From positions 1,233,501 to 1,297,500 of the forward strand of contig JAFFSR010000373.1 of the NCBI GenBank assembly GCA_017163975.1: a stretch of DNA of 64,000 bases, given 5' to 3'. Positions within the stretch are counted from its first letter, which is position 1, and every line of letters starts with the position of its first letter. A model generated the notes under the pieces. That model worked only from the letters and a program-made list of their open reading frames with translations. It did not search any database and had not been told where the DNA came from. Shown here piece after piece: positions 1 through 12,942 of the stretch. Both the position numbers and the translations under genes were made by a program. Source of the stretch: Anastatus disparis. Its lineage: Eukaryota; Arthropoda; Insecta; Hymenoptera; Eupelmidae.

Positions 1-765
1 GACATATATTTATTATAAAATGTATACAGAATGTTGATTCATAATGACAGTGTCTTCAATGAGGGAGCTTGGTACGGCTTCAGCATTAAAAAACTTAAAA
101 AAAAAAGAATATTGAAGGTGTGTAACTTACACGGATAGAGTCCCGACTCCACTTGGCAACATTGAACATTGTTTTACTGATGATTTGAACTAAAAATTCT
201 GAAACTTTCAAAAGAAAATATTTTTCCTCAGGTATGATTTCAGTGTCTTGAAATATATATATTTAATCATTAAAAAAAGTCTGTTGTAAAAAAAACTAAA
301 ATAAAGATTATTTTGAGTTATTTCTAATAATTGTATTCTTCAATTTATTTACAGTTATTTACAGATATTTGCAGTATCTACATTTAAAAAATGTATAAAT
401 TATAATAAACAATCATTATTTATCTCCAGCCTAATGCTTTTTTATTGTTATCTACAGTTTTCAATATTTTCTTACAATCATTTATTCATTCAAAGTATTA
501 TTCTACTTTTACAAAATAAATTTCATACAAAGTGATAAAATATTTTATTATAAAATAATATTGTAACGGTTATTTTGCACACGTTACTAAAAGAGAATTA
601 GCTTTTAATTAAATATTATTTTTTAGCTAAGTCTCTAGATTTAATTTTATGCAGAGTTGCTGAAGCAAACTCCGATAGTGCTAGCTGGTAAAAGTATTGA
701 TGAGCGACAAAATCTTATGTGATATACTTGTTGCTTGCTGCACTCACTGTGTCTCTCTTTCTCTC
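1..765. other. AT-rich, no gene seen
   Basis: AT-rich sequence with long A and T runs. I see no coding frame, RNA gene or inverted repeat. Confidence 0.4.
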
Positions 766-1860
766 TTACCTGATCGAGAGACGCGTGGCCGGTAGCGCAG
801 TTTTCCTTCGTGAGGCAGGTTCCAAAATACTTAATATTAAAATATATGATATTACGTAACTAAATAATTTATAACTGCTCACAAGGACCACGGAGGCGTC
901 GGAGTAAGCAACGGGAAATATATATTTTATGTTAAATATAGTCAGGCAATTTGAATTAATTGAAGGCACGTTTTAATAGAAAACAAAATTAATTTATTAT
1001 AAGAAAAATATAAATATAATAAAGATAAAGTATAAACTAAACGAGAATGAAATTGAATAATATATAAAAAGTAATGTACGTGTCTAATGAGAGAGTGAGC
1101 AAAAGGGAAGGCGCGTCGCGTACTAAATAGAACTCGCTTATGACGCTGATCGGTTATATAACCGGTGATACAATATACCCGAACAAGTATCCCTCGAGGA
1201 AGAGACACTTGGATATCGCACAGTATAATTATACTTACAATAACGCACTGGCCAGCTTACACTTATTACCTACGTGCACGTAGACGATGCTCGCCCGTTA
1301 TCGTAGCTTCTCCCCTGTACGTAACCAATACGTAAATGCTCTGAAGTAGATCGGTGGAATACGTCTCTTCCCGATCGTTGAATTCCGCTGAGCTCTGCCA
1401 ACGTGGTTGCCTTGTCGTATATCGGTGGAATCCTTAACACGCCGATCAACGTATTTGCTGGCACTTAATGGCTGACCGCTAGGACGCGCGAAAAGCAGTG
1501 ATGCAAAACTCTACAGAAAGAATTTCTGAGAGTTGCAACTAGCCAATATAATATAATACGCTAGTCGATATAATTTAACGACTTTTATTTGAGACAACGT
1601 TTCGCGCTATAAATTGCGAACTTAGTCTAACGTATTTTAAGACCACGTGGCGAAATCTTTTAATAAGCACAGCGCGGCTTATCCTTCGTGTTAACCCAAC
1701 GGTAACCGAAAACTCTCTAAAGCGTCTCGCGGCCGACGAGCTTCTTTTTCGCGTGCCGGTCGTCAAGATATACACTTCTTTACTCCTCTTAGACGAGATA
1801 TATGACCAAGCGTCTATCCTATTTTAATACCTAAGCGCGCAAGATTCAAACACGGTAGAA
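766..1860. other. GC-richer island of unknown nature
   Basis: Base composition is clearly richer in G+C and CpG than the flanks. Short open frames exist on the minus strand but none resembles a known protein. A good splice-donor match (CAG followed by GTAAGAGAG, minus strand) lies near 766-775 and an AATAAA-type signal lies near 1590 on the minus strand. It could be an LTR/leader of an old retroelement or a promoter/5' exon region of a host gene; the sequence alone does not decide. Confidence 0.3.
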
Positions 1861-1867
1861 TACCATT

Positions 1868-1870
1868 ACA

Positions 1871-1924
<54 letters not shown>
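1868..1924. repeat. (AT)n microsatellite
   Basis: Nearly uninterrupted AT dinucleotide repeat. Confidence 0.9.
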
Positions 1925-1926
<2 letters not shown>

Positions 1927-2293
1927 CATATCACAAGAAAATTTTAACATCAAAACTAATTCTCTAATGTAAAAAATAAAAAATTGAATTCGTAGAATTT
2001 CGAAATTTGGATATGAGTAGACTTTTTATAAATAACTTTTTGATAACTTTGAATAATGGCAAATTTTTTAAATAATTTGTGGAATTGAATGCTAATTAAA
2101 TTTAGTTTTAACATGAAGTTACTTATTTAAGTTAAAAATGTATTCAATAAAATAATATCACTATATATAAGTTATCACTTAATAATAATTTTTTGAACTT
2201 TTTATTTATAGTTTGAAATAATATTGAATATATGATTATCATTTTAATGGTTTTTATATAATATTATGTACATTTTATAAGTATAAATTATTT

Positions 2294-2664
2294 AAGGAGA
2301 TGTAAAATGGACAGTACACTTGCACCCATAAATATTGACTATATTTCCATTGTATTTCAAAACTTTGAATAAAGAGATACATTAACATATAGTATGTATC
2401 ACGAAGATTATTCAGTTAAATTTTTAAATAAATCTATTCATTAGTTATTGAGAAGTTCGAAATCCAATATGATTTATTAAAATTTTTCTATTTGGAATCA
2501 GAAATCTAAATATCTTGAAAACTAATGATTGGAATAATTTGAAAATTTAAATAAATAAATAATCATCATGGTACATACTACAAGTTAATACATTCTTTTT
2601 ATGAAAATTCAGCAATAGAATGGAAAGACAGTTAAATATGACAGTTAATTTTTATATCTTCTTA
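2294..2664. repeat. foldback element, GGAGAT family copy 1
   Basis: The ends are imperfect inverted repeats beginning AGGAGATGTAAAATGGA. The body matches the element at 51886-52253 along its length: both share the CATGAAGATTATTCA-type interior and the ATAATCATCATGGTACAT block. It is non-coding and MITE-like. The right end is worn, so that boundary is approximate. Confidence 0.65.
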
Positions 2665-3263
2665 TAGTGAAATATTATCAAACTTTGACAAAAAAATTCA
2701 ACATAATGAAATAATCGTACTTTCAATGATCATATTTAATACAAATTTTAGAGTGATATTACAGAATATTATTTTATTTCGCATTTATAATAAGTGTTTC
2801 GCAAATAATAAGTAAATTTTTTTTTTTAAAGTTTACTTTTTCAGGGAAAATTTTACTTCTATCTGGACAGCTCACAAATATGAATTCATAATTATAGACA
2901 TAATCAGAAAAATTTATTCATATTTCATATATTTTTCTATCTTTATAATTGACTTTGAAAAAAAATTTAATAATAAATGATAAAATTTTTTTTAATTGTA
3001 TTTCATAAAATTTATGTAAAAACGATATTAAAAAAAATATTTTTATATCATGTAATGATAATTTTTCAAATGAAGTAATTTGATATATTTTAAAAATTCA
3101 TATATTTCTCTTAATACAAATATTATCGCTCTAAAGAAATGAATTTTAATATATTTAATTGTTAACAATTTTTATATGAATGACAATTCATTTAAATAAA
3201 AACACGTCTACAAATAAAAATGTAATTAAGGTTAAATGTATGTTGTTTATAAAAAATTGTTAA

Positions 3264-3643
3264 GAGGAGGTCACGTATCTCTGTCCTTTTCTAATCAAAG
3301 AAATGATGTTTTACAAAAACTAATAACTTTATCAAAAAATAAAAAGAAAGCCGCATCTTGTATCAGAAAAAGCAATATTTTCTTTGATAGTAAAAAATTA
3401 ATTTTATTGCTTCGTTCTCAAGAAAACCTTGAAAAACCAAACTGTCTACCCTAACCTCTATGATTTAAGTTTTTCAAGGTTTTCTTGGAAACGAAGCTAT
3501 AAAATTAATTCTTTCTTATCAAAGAAAATATTGCTTTTTCTGATACAAGATGCGGCTTTCTCTTCATTTTTTGCTCAAGTTATTAATTTCTGTAAAAATC
3601 TCAATTCTTTGATTAAAAAAGGACAGAGATACGTGACCTCCTC
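3264..3643. repeat. TTAA-flanked ~380-bp hairpin element, copy 1
   Basis: A near-perfect palindrome. The left arm starts GAGGAGGTCACGTATCTCTG and the right arm ends with its reverse complement, with TTAA directly outside both ends (3260-3263, 3644-3647). It is non-coding; open frames across it are chance products of the palindrome. The same length, TTAA flanks and end motif recur at 49047, 54711, 56732 and 58803. The TTAA duplication is piggyBac-like, which is inference from the target site only. Confidence 0.8.
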
Positions 3644-3647
3644 TTAA

Positions 3648-4900
3648 CGAGTAACTTTTTAAATAATATATTTTCATGATAACTAATTTAAATACTTTAT
3701 TCTCTATATGATGACTGAATAAAATTTTAATTTAGTAAATTGAGTTATACAATCATGAATATATAATATTTATATAACTGTTCATCTAATGAAATTATCA
3801 TTATTTTTTTAATACATACATATATATATATAGAATGAAAAAATAATTATTACAATAGATTGTAGTTAAATATAAATGTTTATTTTAATAATTATAGTGT
3901 TGAAATTTATTTTGATGAAAATGTTATTTGATTGACATTCACAATATTATTTTAACTATATTTGAAAAATTACTTGTCATCAATGAAAAAATATTAAATT
4001 TTTTTAATTAATAATCTATTAATATAAAGAATTTTCTAAAAATTATAATATTTATGATATGCAAACCTTACTTGTGATACATACACTATGTAATATTTGT
4101 ATCTCATTAAAATTTTAAAGGATTGTTAAGTAAATGCAAATAGTTATTTTATTATTCTGAAATATTTAAATTTAAAATTAACCAAAAATGTGTATTTTAA
4201 TCTTATGGTTTTTTTTTATTTAAATTTTGTATTTCTTATATATAAAATACATTTGTGAAGATATTTTTATTAGAAATAAACACAAAATTTTTTTAAACAT
4301 GTTTCACGTAAAAATTAATTCCATAATTTAAATTCATGGTCATATATTAAGGTCTGGAAATCATAGTTGATACTCAGTTTCCAGTTGTCAGTTTATCTAT
4401 ATAAAATATCGTACTATCTTTGTTTTTCTTATGGAAGTAGAGTAAGAAATAGTCACTTGATAGAATAAATTATACGCTTTTTTACTTTAAGCACATGTGT
4501 ACATATATTTTTATATCATGTTTAATCAAATTATTTTTAATCTCATTCAGTACTCAATATTAATTTGAATTGATTGATTCTTTTTTACTTAAAATTAGTC
4601 ATTTATACATAATAATACAGCATGTCTAAAAAGTAACGATACACCTAAGAAGTTTCCAAAGTTGATAATTTTTTCAATCAGGTGAAGGTCGTTCTTAGAG
4701 TAACTTATTACGAGGTATCCGATGGTGACCTTGGATTTGACCTTGAACCTCATTTTAATGTTATTTTGAGGTCAACCTCATTTTTTTAAATTGGAACCCC
4801 TATTTTTTATAGCCGAATCGAAAAGAGCGGAAAATTTTACGCCCGGATATGTATTAACGTAACATTAAAAATTTCACCAATCAAAATGCCTCAGAGTAAG
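3648..4900. other. AT-rich spacer, no gene seen
   Basis: Very AT-rich. The last 280 bases (about 4620-4900) are less AT-rich and contain a run of GACCTTG/GTGACCTTG words, typical of a dispersed repeat end. No coding frame could be supported. Confidence 0.35.
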
Positions 4901-4924
4901 AATATAAAGATGCAAAAATCCTAT

Positions 4925-5800
4925 GCTCTTCGAAAAAAAAACAAATATACGATGCATTTGATTCACAAATAGCAAGTAAAATTATGAAAGTCTATGATAT
5001 AATGGATTTGCCCACATTAAATGAAAATAACGAATGTGAAACATGTGATAACTGACTTAAAAATATTAAAATTGCTTTAGATAATTCTTTAAATTTTCTT
5101 GAAAAAGTGCGGTTATTATGGCTTATACCAAGCTATATTTCCAAAATTATTTATTACTAGTTTTGCCAAATGTAACTGTTTATATGATTGATAAAGGAAG
5201 ATCATTGGTAAATTATGAAAATATTTACAAACAACCTGAGAACTATTGTGGCCATTCTTTGGATAGTAAAATTATAACGAAAGTGAAAAATTATTTGAAT
5301 GATTTCAACTGTTCTTGTCAAAGTGCAAATAAAAGTGACACAATATCTGTTAAAGAAAATGGTATAAAAACTAAAAAAGTTGAACGTTTTCTTGCGCGAA
5401 GCATAAAAGAAATATATCACTTATTATTAGAAGAAAATCTTGAAATAAAAATAAAAATCGGTAAATCAATATTCTATGCCTTAAGACCAGAGTGGGTTAT
5501 ACCCCACTTTCCTAACGATTTGTGTCTTTGCGTTTATTGCGAGAACCTAAAACTTATGTTGGATGCTTTGAATAAATATAAAAAAGAGAATAAATATGAT
5601 ATTGCGGATTTGGAATTGAAAATATATTCTTCACTTTTTTGTTCAAAAGATAATATGAAATGTGTGCTAAGAGAATGTAAAGAATGCCCAATTGGAGATA
5701 GTATTGATTCAGAAGAAGATTTATATGAAGAAATAACTTACGGTGTTCGAGAAAAATCAGATTTACTAAATGAAACTAGCACAATGAAGATTTCTTAATT
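4925..5800 (+). pseudogene. relic of a HGKG..DG-type transposase family, N-terminal and middle part
   Basis: A 226-codon open frame (5118-5798) preceded in another frame by a short Cys-containing segment (about 5020-5110, with an in-frame stop). The frame has the layout of an insect repeat-encoded protein family: a segment with FYALRPEWV followed by a Cys-rich block (CLCVYCEN near residue 132, then CVLRECKECP near residue 183). The matching C-terminal signature (KGACDGIGG-like) lies at 7080-7330. I know the family as a repetitive insect protein and think it a Mutator/Phantom-like transposase, but the catalytic core is missing here and that assignment is inference. A related C-terminus lies inside the foldback element at 35133-35411. 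Confidence 0.5.
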
Positions 5801-7020
5801 AAGTTGAGAGAGCACGCTCTCACTGTAAGTAATATTAAGCTAGCGCAGTTAAATTATGTATCTCGTGATATGATTGACATATTGAAATTAACAACATATT
5901 TTGTTGCTAATTTGTTGCTCAATTTCTATGGTATGACAGATTTTGTTGCCTTAATCGATTCCGAGAAAGACAGGATATTTTAGCCGAATATTAAGAAATA
6001 ATTATAACAGCATAATTTGTTCCTTTTTTTTATTATAACAAAACCGATATGATTGCTTTGGTTATATCTGAGGAAAAGTGGATGGGCTTGCTTAATATTA
6101 AGCTAGTGCATCTATCAATATTTTTACTGATTATATGGTATATATGGAATATATATAGAATAAAATTATTTTTTCAAGGTTTATTTATAGGTTATTGAAA
6201 ATTTTGTTTATAAATTTTTCTACTGGTTATTTTTATAAAAGATGGTTTCCAAGAATATCTGAAAGAAATACTGCAAAATTTTCAGCAGAAAATTCTTTAA
6301 TATCTTTTTTAAGAAGCTCCGTAGAAGATCGCGTAGTCGAAATTTCCTGCAAGTATATTTATAGGAATTCCCACAGCTATACCTACATTTTTTTCCACAA
6401 ACGGCACATGAAACATGTAAATCCTATAGATTTTCTTATGAATATTTTTGCAGATTTACTTGCAGATTTTTTTCGTAAGAGAATTTGAGGTTGCTAGGCG
6501 AAAGTTTTTTTATTATGCCACGATTCGCTTTGCAGGTAGAGTATACAATTATATTATCGAAGCATTAAAGCAGATTGTTAAGAAATATTTTTTACAGTCA
6601 CAATAAACAACATCAATCTGATCAATTTACAGGTAATTTATTATGCTTTATAAATTCTATCTATAACAATCTTGAAAATAACGGTTAGTCTGATCCAATC
6701 TACTAGGATTTAAATGCATTTGACTCCATCAACCGCTACCATATTCATGTGTAGTATGTTTAGATATTTGTCTAAGCTTTAGATAAAAGTTATTATTTTT
6801 GTTTCTATTATTTTTGTTTTCTCATAGAGAAAGCATAATATCGGTAAAAAAATTATTTCCCTATTTTTTCACTTATTTGTGTATATATGGACTCATGCAG
6901 TTGAAAAAAGTGATTTCCAGAAAATGTCTGTATTTATGTGTGTGTGTGTGTGTGTGAAATCATAAATCATAACCATTTCTGATGGAACTGCATGTCATTT
7001 CAAAAACAGATATCAATTTT
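5801..7020. other. insertion/spacer within the transposase relic
   Basis: Separates the N-terminal and C-terminal relic segments. It contains repeated TTAATATTAAGCTAG words near 5828 and 6092 (related words recur near 8380 and 8550) and a GT microsatellite near 6939-6957. A 97-codon frame at 6195-6488 has no recognisable domain and I do not call it a gene. Confidence 0.35.
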
Positions 7021-7029
7021 ATAAACTTC

Positions 7030-7334
7030 GAAACTAGAAAATAAGCAGAAAATGGCTTTTTTTCTGCAACAAATCATGTTAAAGGCGCTTGTGACGGCAT
7101 TGGGGGCTTAGTCAAACATTATACTTCTATACATAATCTGTTCAAGAAGAGTGCTGATTTTATTAGAAATGCTGGAGATTTCGCCATTCATGTGTCAAAG
7201 TATATTCAGTCGATTAACATCCTTGTTATCCGCAAGGATCAACTAGAAGTTTTTAGACAGAAAAAAGATGGAATGGTTAAAAAATGCGAAAGAAATAAAA
7301 GGCATCCTAAAAATTCACTGTTGGAAGAGTGAAC
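7030..7334 (+). pseudogene. C-terminal relic of the HGKG..DG-type transposase family
   Basis: Conceptual translation gives a Gly-rich KGACDGIGGLVKHY segment followed by about 70 residues and a stop near 7330. The same signature, better preserved (GHGKGAVDGIGG), is on the minus strand at 35133-35411. No start codon, broken upstream. The order relative to 4925-5800 suggests one decayed gene. Confidence 0.5.
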
Positions 7335-7339
7335 AAAAC

Positions 7340-8540
7340 CAAACTTTCACTGCTAGAACTTCAAGACATAAGTGGCAAGAAGTAAATTAAAATATTTTAT
7401 TTAAATTTTGACTATTTTTGTTTAAATTGTTTATAAATTCATTAATTTTTATTCGTTAATTTTTTTTGTAAATTTGTTGATCATTAAAAATGTCTTTGTT
7501 AAAAAATTTACCTTTTTATAATTTGAAGATATTAATAAATAAACAAAATAAAATTTTTATTCTAACAAAATAAAAAAAAAGGATAACTCATGAATTTTTT
7601 AATTTAAATATCAGTTTTTATTTAATTTTAACATTTTTTTAAACTTAAAATCATCATAACTTTGGTTCTAATTGATAAAAAAATTTGATCAGGGGTTCAT
7701 TTTAAAGATTTTTGTTAATATTTTTGATAAATTAGTAGATAAAAACATGAATGAATTGCAAAGAGACGTAATAGTTGGAAAAATGGCATGATGCGCCATG
7801 ATATCAATGATTTAAAATGGAAAATATAAAAAAAACGTTTTAAAATCTGTTTAAAAAAAATAAGGCTTTTTTCGCATATTCTTACCCATCCTAAAAGTTA
7901 GTATTTTTTATGTATAAAAACATAAAAATTAAAAAAAAAATATAGTTTTTAAAAAAATTTGTTTTTGTCGGTTTTTTATAAATAACTCAGAGAGATTAAC
8001 TCGTATCGCAAAAATCAAAACAGCATTAAAAACTAGACTGAATTCCGCATATTTTCATTAAAAAAATCGTCCAAAAAAGTCTAAAATTGACGGAGCTACA
8101 GCAATTTGAAAATTGAGGTTCATTTTTTATTTTTTAATTTTCATTTTTACTCCATACACTAAATACGCTGTAGCGAGGAAAAAACATATTTTCGAGCGTT
8201 CCATCAGGTAAATTCTATCTTTATATACATATTGGAAGGTATTTTTATCACTTGAAAGAAAAAAAAAATTCGATCAGTGATGGCTATAAAATTTGAGCAA
8301 GAAATTAGCATCATAATATGCCGTTTAGTTCATTTTAATACGACAATTATATCGGGAGTGACGCGTAGTCTCTATGCTAACTTAATATTAAGTAGAAGTA
8401 TTCAGAGTTTCTCGAGAACGGCTGCAGCTACATAAGCTAGCGTATTGATTGTTTCTCGGAAGCGGATGGAGCAAAAAAATCAATTATGTGGCAACAAATT
8501 AGCAACAAATTATAGAGTACTTTTGATTTCAGGCTCATCA
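7340..8540. other. AT-rich, repeat-like, no gene seen
   Basis: A/T-run sequence. The part around 7960-8230 reads like a dispersed repeat (alternating low-complexity and unique words), but I found neither a partner copy nor a reading frame. Confidence 0.3.
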
Positions 8541-8559
8541 AGTGGATACGCTAGCTTAA

Positions 8560-9660
8560 TAAACATTGACAAAGCGGTTAGATTTGTAATCATCATTATC
8601 AACTCGTGTTTTCAACTTTGTCACTTTTTCTCTCAGTGGAAGGTTGCACAAGTGATTCCGATTCCAAAACTAGGCAAAGATGTCGGTACGGTGAACTCGT
8701 AGAACCCAATAAGCGTGCTGTTATTAATGTCATGAATTTGTGAGAGGGTTATTCAAAAAAGGTTAAACAATATAATAAAAATTTATAAGCTGGTCGCAGA
8801 GCACCAATTTCCAGTTATTGGAGAATCTTTCGAAAGAGGAGAATATTGTGAGGCTGTTTTCCTTTACGGTGCATAGGCTTTTGACAATGTTTGGCACAAG
8901 TGCCTAATTTTCAAAGTAGAGAAAATCCTTCCAACTACCGCCAATTTATTGCAATCATACCTTACTAACCGAAAGTTTCAAGTTAAAATAAACTGGAGCT
9001 TTAATCAGCTGTACTTAGTACAGTTGATTGCCTGATTCTGGAGATATTGTTAGCGGAACCTTCGCTGATGACCCAATATTCGCAGCACCGAAAAATAATT
9101 TGAATTTAGCTACAAAAACTCTTAATACTCAACCTCACATACACAAACTCGAAACCTGGCTTAAAACTAACAGAATGAATATTAACACAGGTAAATCTTC
9201 GCATCTTACTTTTACTAAGCGCAGAAGCACTTAGCTATACTTCAATGGAAAAGAAATTCCTTACAAAGAGGAGGTCAAATACGTAGGTATTCACTTAGAC
9301 AAGCGTCTGCCTTGGGAAACTCACATATGGACCAAGCACAAACAACTCAACCTTAAAATTAGACAGATGTACTGGCTTATTGTCAGGCAATCTCAATTGT
9401 CGCTTGAAAATAAATTATTAATTTACAAGTGTATAAGTAAACCTATCTAGATCTATGGTATTTAATTGTGGGGCTCTGCAGCAGTTACAAACATCGCAAT
9501 AATTGAACGTTTTCAGTCTAAAGTATTAAGATATTCAGTTGATGCACCTTAGTTTGTTCCAAACGAAATTATTAGCAAAGATAACAAATACTGACAGTGA
9601 AGGAAGAAATAAGTAATCATATTTCAACTTATAAAAATTGATTATCAGCTCATCCAAACC
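8560..9660 (+). pseudogene. jockey-type non-LTR retrotransposon reverse transcriptase, degenerate
   Basis: Translation in shifting frames shows the order of reverse-transcriptase blocks of jockey-like LINEs: a PIPKLGKD-type segment (8650), a decayed AFD-type aspartate block (about 8880), the YADD box as FADD in a short frame at 9028-9234, then the conserved KYVGIHLDKRLPWETHI segment (about 9280-9330) and the C-terminal thumb-like region. Several in-frame stops (for example at 8700, 9030, 9234 and 9450) make it non-functional. The endonuclease domain and ORF1 are absent, so this is a 5'-truncated dead copy. Confidence 0.8.
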
Positions 9661-10480
9661 TACTGGCTAAAAATCAAATAAAGACTATCATCACAGTATC
9701 TCGTTTCAAAAAATATAAAAACTTTTTAAAATGATTTTCTTTTCTATTTTTATAACATTACATTTGTTATCTTTTAATTGGAAACCTGGATGCAAGAAAG
9801 GGGAATGTGCTCGAAAACAACAAAAGTGTTGTCCCCTGTAGACTAAAGCAGCTAAATATAAAAAAGTGAAAAATTGATTTTTAAAAAATACTGGCATGTA
9901 GAGAATAAAAAATACAACTTTTTTTTAACAAAGTTTTTTCACTAGATATTGTAACGTACCCAAATGAGTAATAGTTACTTTAAAAAAAAACAATAATAGT
10001 CCAAATTCGATGCTGGATTAATTACTGTGTAATGTAAACGCGACGTTAGTCTTGCGTAGATTTTAAATTTTACGAATGCAATTTGTAATTTTTTCTTGAA
10101 TGTATTTAATAAACTACGCAAGCTCCGCTTGGGCAGTAGGCTGGATTGGAGTCTGGCTGCTAGGTCCCTTTTTAACAAACTACAACAAGTTCCGTTCGGG
10201 CAATAGGCTAGATTGTAGGATAGCTGTTAAATATTTTATTGTTGAAACACCAGTTTATTAATAAAGCTGAGCGTTTTCTTTGTTAATATATAAGATTTTA
10301 GTATATTATTAAAAATAATAAAAGGAAACATACACAAATTATATTAAACATTTATTTTGAACAAAAATGCATATAATTACATAAAAAGGAAACTCTTCGA
10401 TGAGAGAAAAAGAGAAGCTCTATAAAACGCAAGCTCAATGAAATTTATTTTCTTTTAATTCATAGCTCTTGATATTCACC
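9661..10480. repeat. spacer with a direct repeat
   Basis: Mostly AT-rich. Two related ~60-bp units lie at about 10106-10165 and 10177-10235, each reading AACTAC..CAAG.TCCG.T.GGGCA.TAGGCT, with 70-bp spacing. No gene recognised. Confidence 0.45.
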
Positions 10481-10484
10481 TGAG

Positions 10485-10690
10485 GGGTTAAGCCTAGGGC
10501 GCTTGTATGTCCCCAGAGTCAATAGAGCTCAATTCTTTTCTAATAAAAAGCACAGATAACAAAGGAAGTTAAGTCTAAGTGCTTGTATGTTACGGTTTTA
10601 TGGAATGGCCAAGTGAAAAATAAAATTTTATTTTAATCCTTGGCTTGCAGGAACAAAGAGCGTTAAGCCCAAGCGCTTGTATGTCCCAAA
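10485..10690 (+). repeat. three spaced copies of a TTAAGYC..GCTTGTATGT motif
   Basis: The motif occurs at about 10488-10513, 10567-10590 and 10660-10685, 80-95 bp apart. Each reads roughly GTTAAGCCTAGGGCGCTTGTATGTCC with changes. It is followed by a GC-richer stretch (10730-10915). Such internally repeated, GC-richer blocks can be LTR or promoter parts of retroelements, but I cannot assign it. Confidence 0.45.
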
Positions 10691-10920
10691 GTGTTACCTG
10701 TTGGAATTGATTGAAGAATAAGGCATAAGAGCCAGCCCAGGCTGCGTTTATATACGCGCCGAGCTTCTCTCTATCTCTCTTACAATGGTGGAGAGCTTTT
10801 AAAGTTGCGCGCGCTTACGGGCTTTACAAAGTTTCGGACTTTTAATTCTCCGGCTCGCTCGCTCTTATATGCTTAAATATTAAGACATAGTAAGCGCGCT
10901 GTAAGTCAGCCACGCGTTGA

Positions 10921-10972
<52 letters not shown>
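10921..10972. repeat. (AT)n microsatellite
   Basis: TA/AT dinucleotide run between two GC-richer segments. Confidence 0.9.
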
Positions 10973-10973
<1 letters not shown>

Positions 10974-10974
10974 T

Positions 10975-11771
10975 TGTATATAGGTCACGCGCTTACAATG
11001 CCTTTAATAAAGGAAAATCATTTAATAAATTAAATATAATAATTAAATAAAATTAAAACATAACTAGAAATAATATGATAGCTAAATAAAATGTATTTTT
11101 TAAATAAAAAAAAAAAATAAATAATTTGAAAATACTAAGAAAAAATCATTTTAAATTAAATTGCAAGTAACTAACTAAATAAAAATAATAAAAAAGTAAT
11201 TAAATAAAAATTAAAAATATAACAATTAAAAACAAAAATATGAAAAATAAAATAAGAACATACAATAAAAAAGAAAAATAGGGCGTTTTTGGGCGTCAGA
11301 ATGTTTACTTTCAAAGAAAAAAATTAAAAACTGACTTTTACCAAAGGAATTTTTAATAAGTTTTTAAAACATATACTGCTCCATCTCAGCCAAATATGAT
11401 CCAATCGTTCTGAAATTTGGTACACATACAGAGAATACTCTAGCGCCGGCAGTAAAATTATAAAAAGTGATAAAATTAATAATTTATTCATAACAATTTA
11501 GTTAGAAAGTGATAAAGAGCATTTATTGAAATATATTAACTTCAGTGACAAAAAGTATCGAGGAAAGTTTAAGCCTCGAAGAGCTTCCAGCGAGAGATTT
11601 GTTCTTTAATATATAAAGAAGTTTTTGGAAAGCTTCAGATTTTTTTATTCAAAATTGGCTGATTAAGAGCGATTTTTGTAATCTGGCACGTATAGTCGCG
11701 CGTCAGATTTCATCGAGTACGTCAAATGTACACTAAGCGTACTGACGCGCTATCGCACGTGCGACTTTACA
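10975..11771. other. AT-rich spacer, no gene seen
   Basis: A-rich low-complexity sequence to about 11270, then unremarkable sequence up to the 3' LTR of the next element. No frame or repeat supported. Confidence 0.35.
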
Positions 11772-11776
11772 CTCTA

Positions 11777-12061
11777 TGGGAAATAAGATGAGTTGGTGAA
11801 GATGGTAATTATGGTTATTATCTGACTCCAATTAATGATAAATCCTAGCCCCAATAAACCAGGAATGCGTGAAGGAAAGGAAGAAGAACTATAACAAAAG
11901 AAATATATGTTGATTCTTATTTATTCAACAAGCGACTGCGCTGAACCTCTTTCACTGTGAGTTCAAACGCTACTGACTCGCAACATGGATGCTTCGTCTT
12001 CTACGGCAGTGAAGCCGGCTCGCGCAAGCGCAATACGGGAACACACATACGTGTCCCCACA
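11777..12061 (-). repeat. 3' LTR
   Basis: 285 bp. It matches 15452-15729 except for scattered substitutions and a short indel near 11890 (an extra AAAAGAAA-type stretch). Similarity is high, which indicates a fairly recent insertion. Confidence 0.8.
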
Positions 12062-12074
12062 CACTCCCCCCCAA

Positions 12075-12940
12075 ATGCCAATGCGGGGAAAATACGGTAT
12101 TTTTGAACACATTTTTGGCGATAAATACAAAAATACATTTTTAACGCATTGCTTTTAAGTAAGGTTTAAAAAACATAACGCTTATAATTTACTCATTAAT
12201 AAGGCGAGATTACATAATTTGCATCCCATGAAGCGGTAATACATATTTTAATATCACAGGCTGTTAACTTTTAGTACAAACAAAGGATATTTATCCAAAA
12301 TATATCAATTTACTCTATAACAAATAGTTAATGTTAAATATCTGAAGTTAATTTACAAATAATCAGTCTTAAAAGACGCTCAATATTTTAAAACATAGTC
12401 AACACTTAATAGCACGTGATTTACGAGACAATAATGCTTGAAAAAAACAGATTGACTTATATGCAATGATCAGTTTAACGTTTTTAAATCGTAGCTAATA
12501 TTTGATAGCATTTAATTTGTGAGGAACAATGCTAAAAAATATTGACTTGTTTCTTCAAAATACATGGATATTGAAGATTACGCTTAATTGTACTAACGCT
12601 TTTTAGATAAATAAGACTAGTATTACTTTGACTAGTTACGTAAAGTACAGAAGTCCTGTGTAATCACATAGAGTACTTAAAACAATATTTGCAGTCGCTT
12701 GACTATAAAAACCAAAAAAATAAAGGAAAATACAATATTTTACATTAAATAAAATGTAATTTGATCATCATAATCAACGCTGCGCTAAACATATATTACG
12801 CGTACAATTATTCGTCCACGGAAACGCGACCGGCCCGACTTCTGCCCCCTTCTAAAATTAAATTTTCTTCCAATTTATAAACTCTATAGGCACTAAAACA
12901 CGATTGCAAGACTGCTAATTTCTCGGTTCTACAATTAATG
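12075..12940. other. 3' internal region of the LTR element, non-coding
   Basis: AT-rich 860 bp between the F-box/LRR frame and the polypurine tract. No frame or repeat recognised; it plays the part of a 3' untranslated region. Confidence 0.4.
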
Positions 12941-12942
12941 AA

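Noticed and set aside
3236..3647. Two overlapping 72-codon plus-strand frames
   Set aside because: They are the two arms of a palindromic element and encode no domain.
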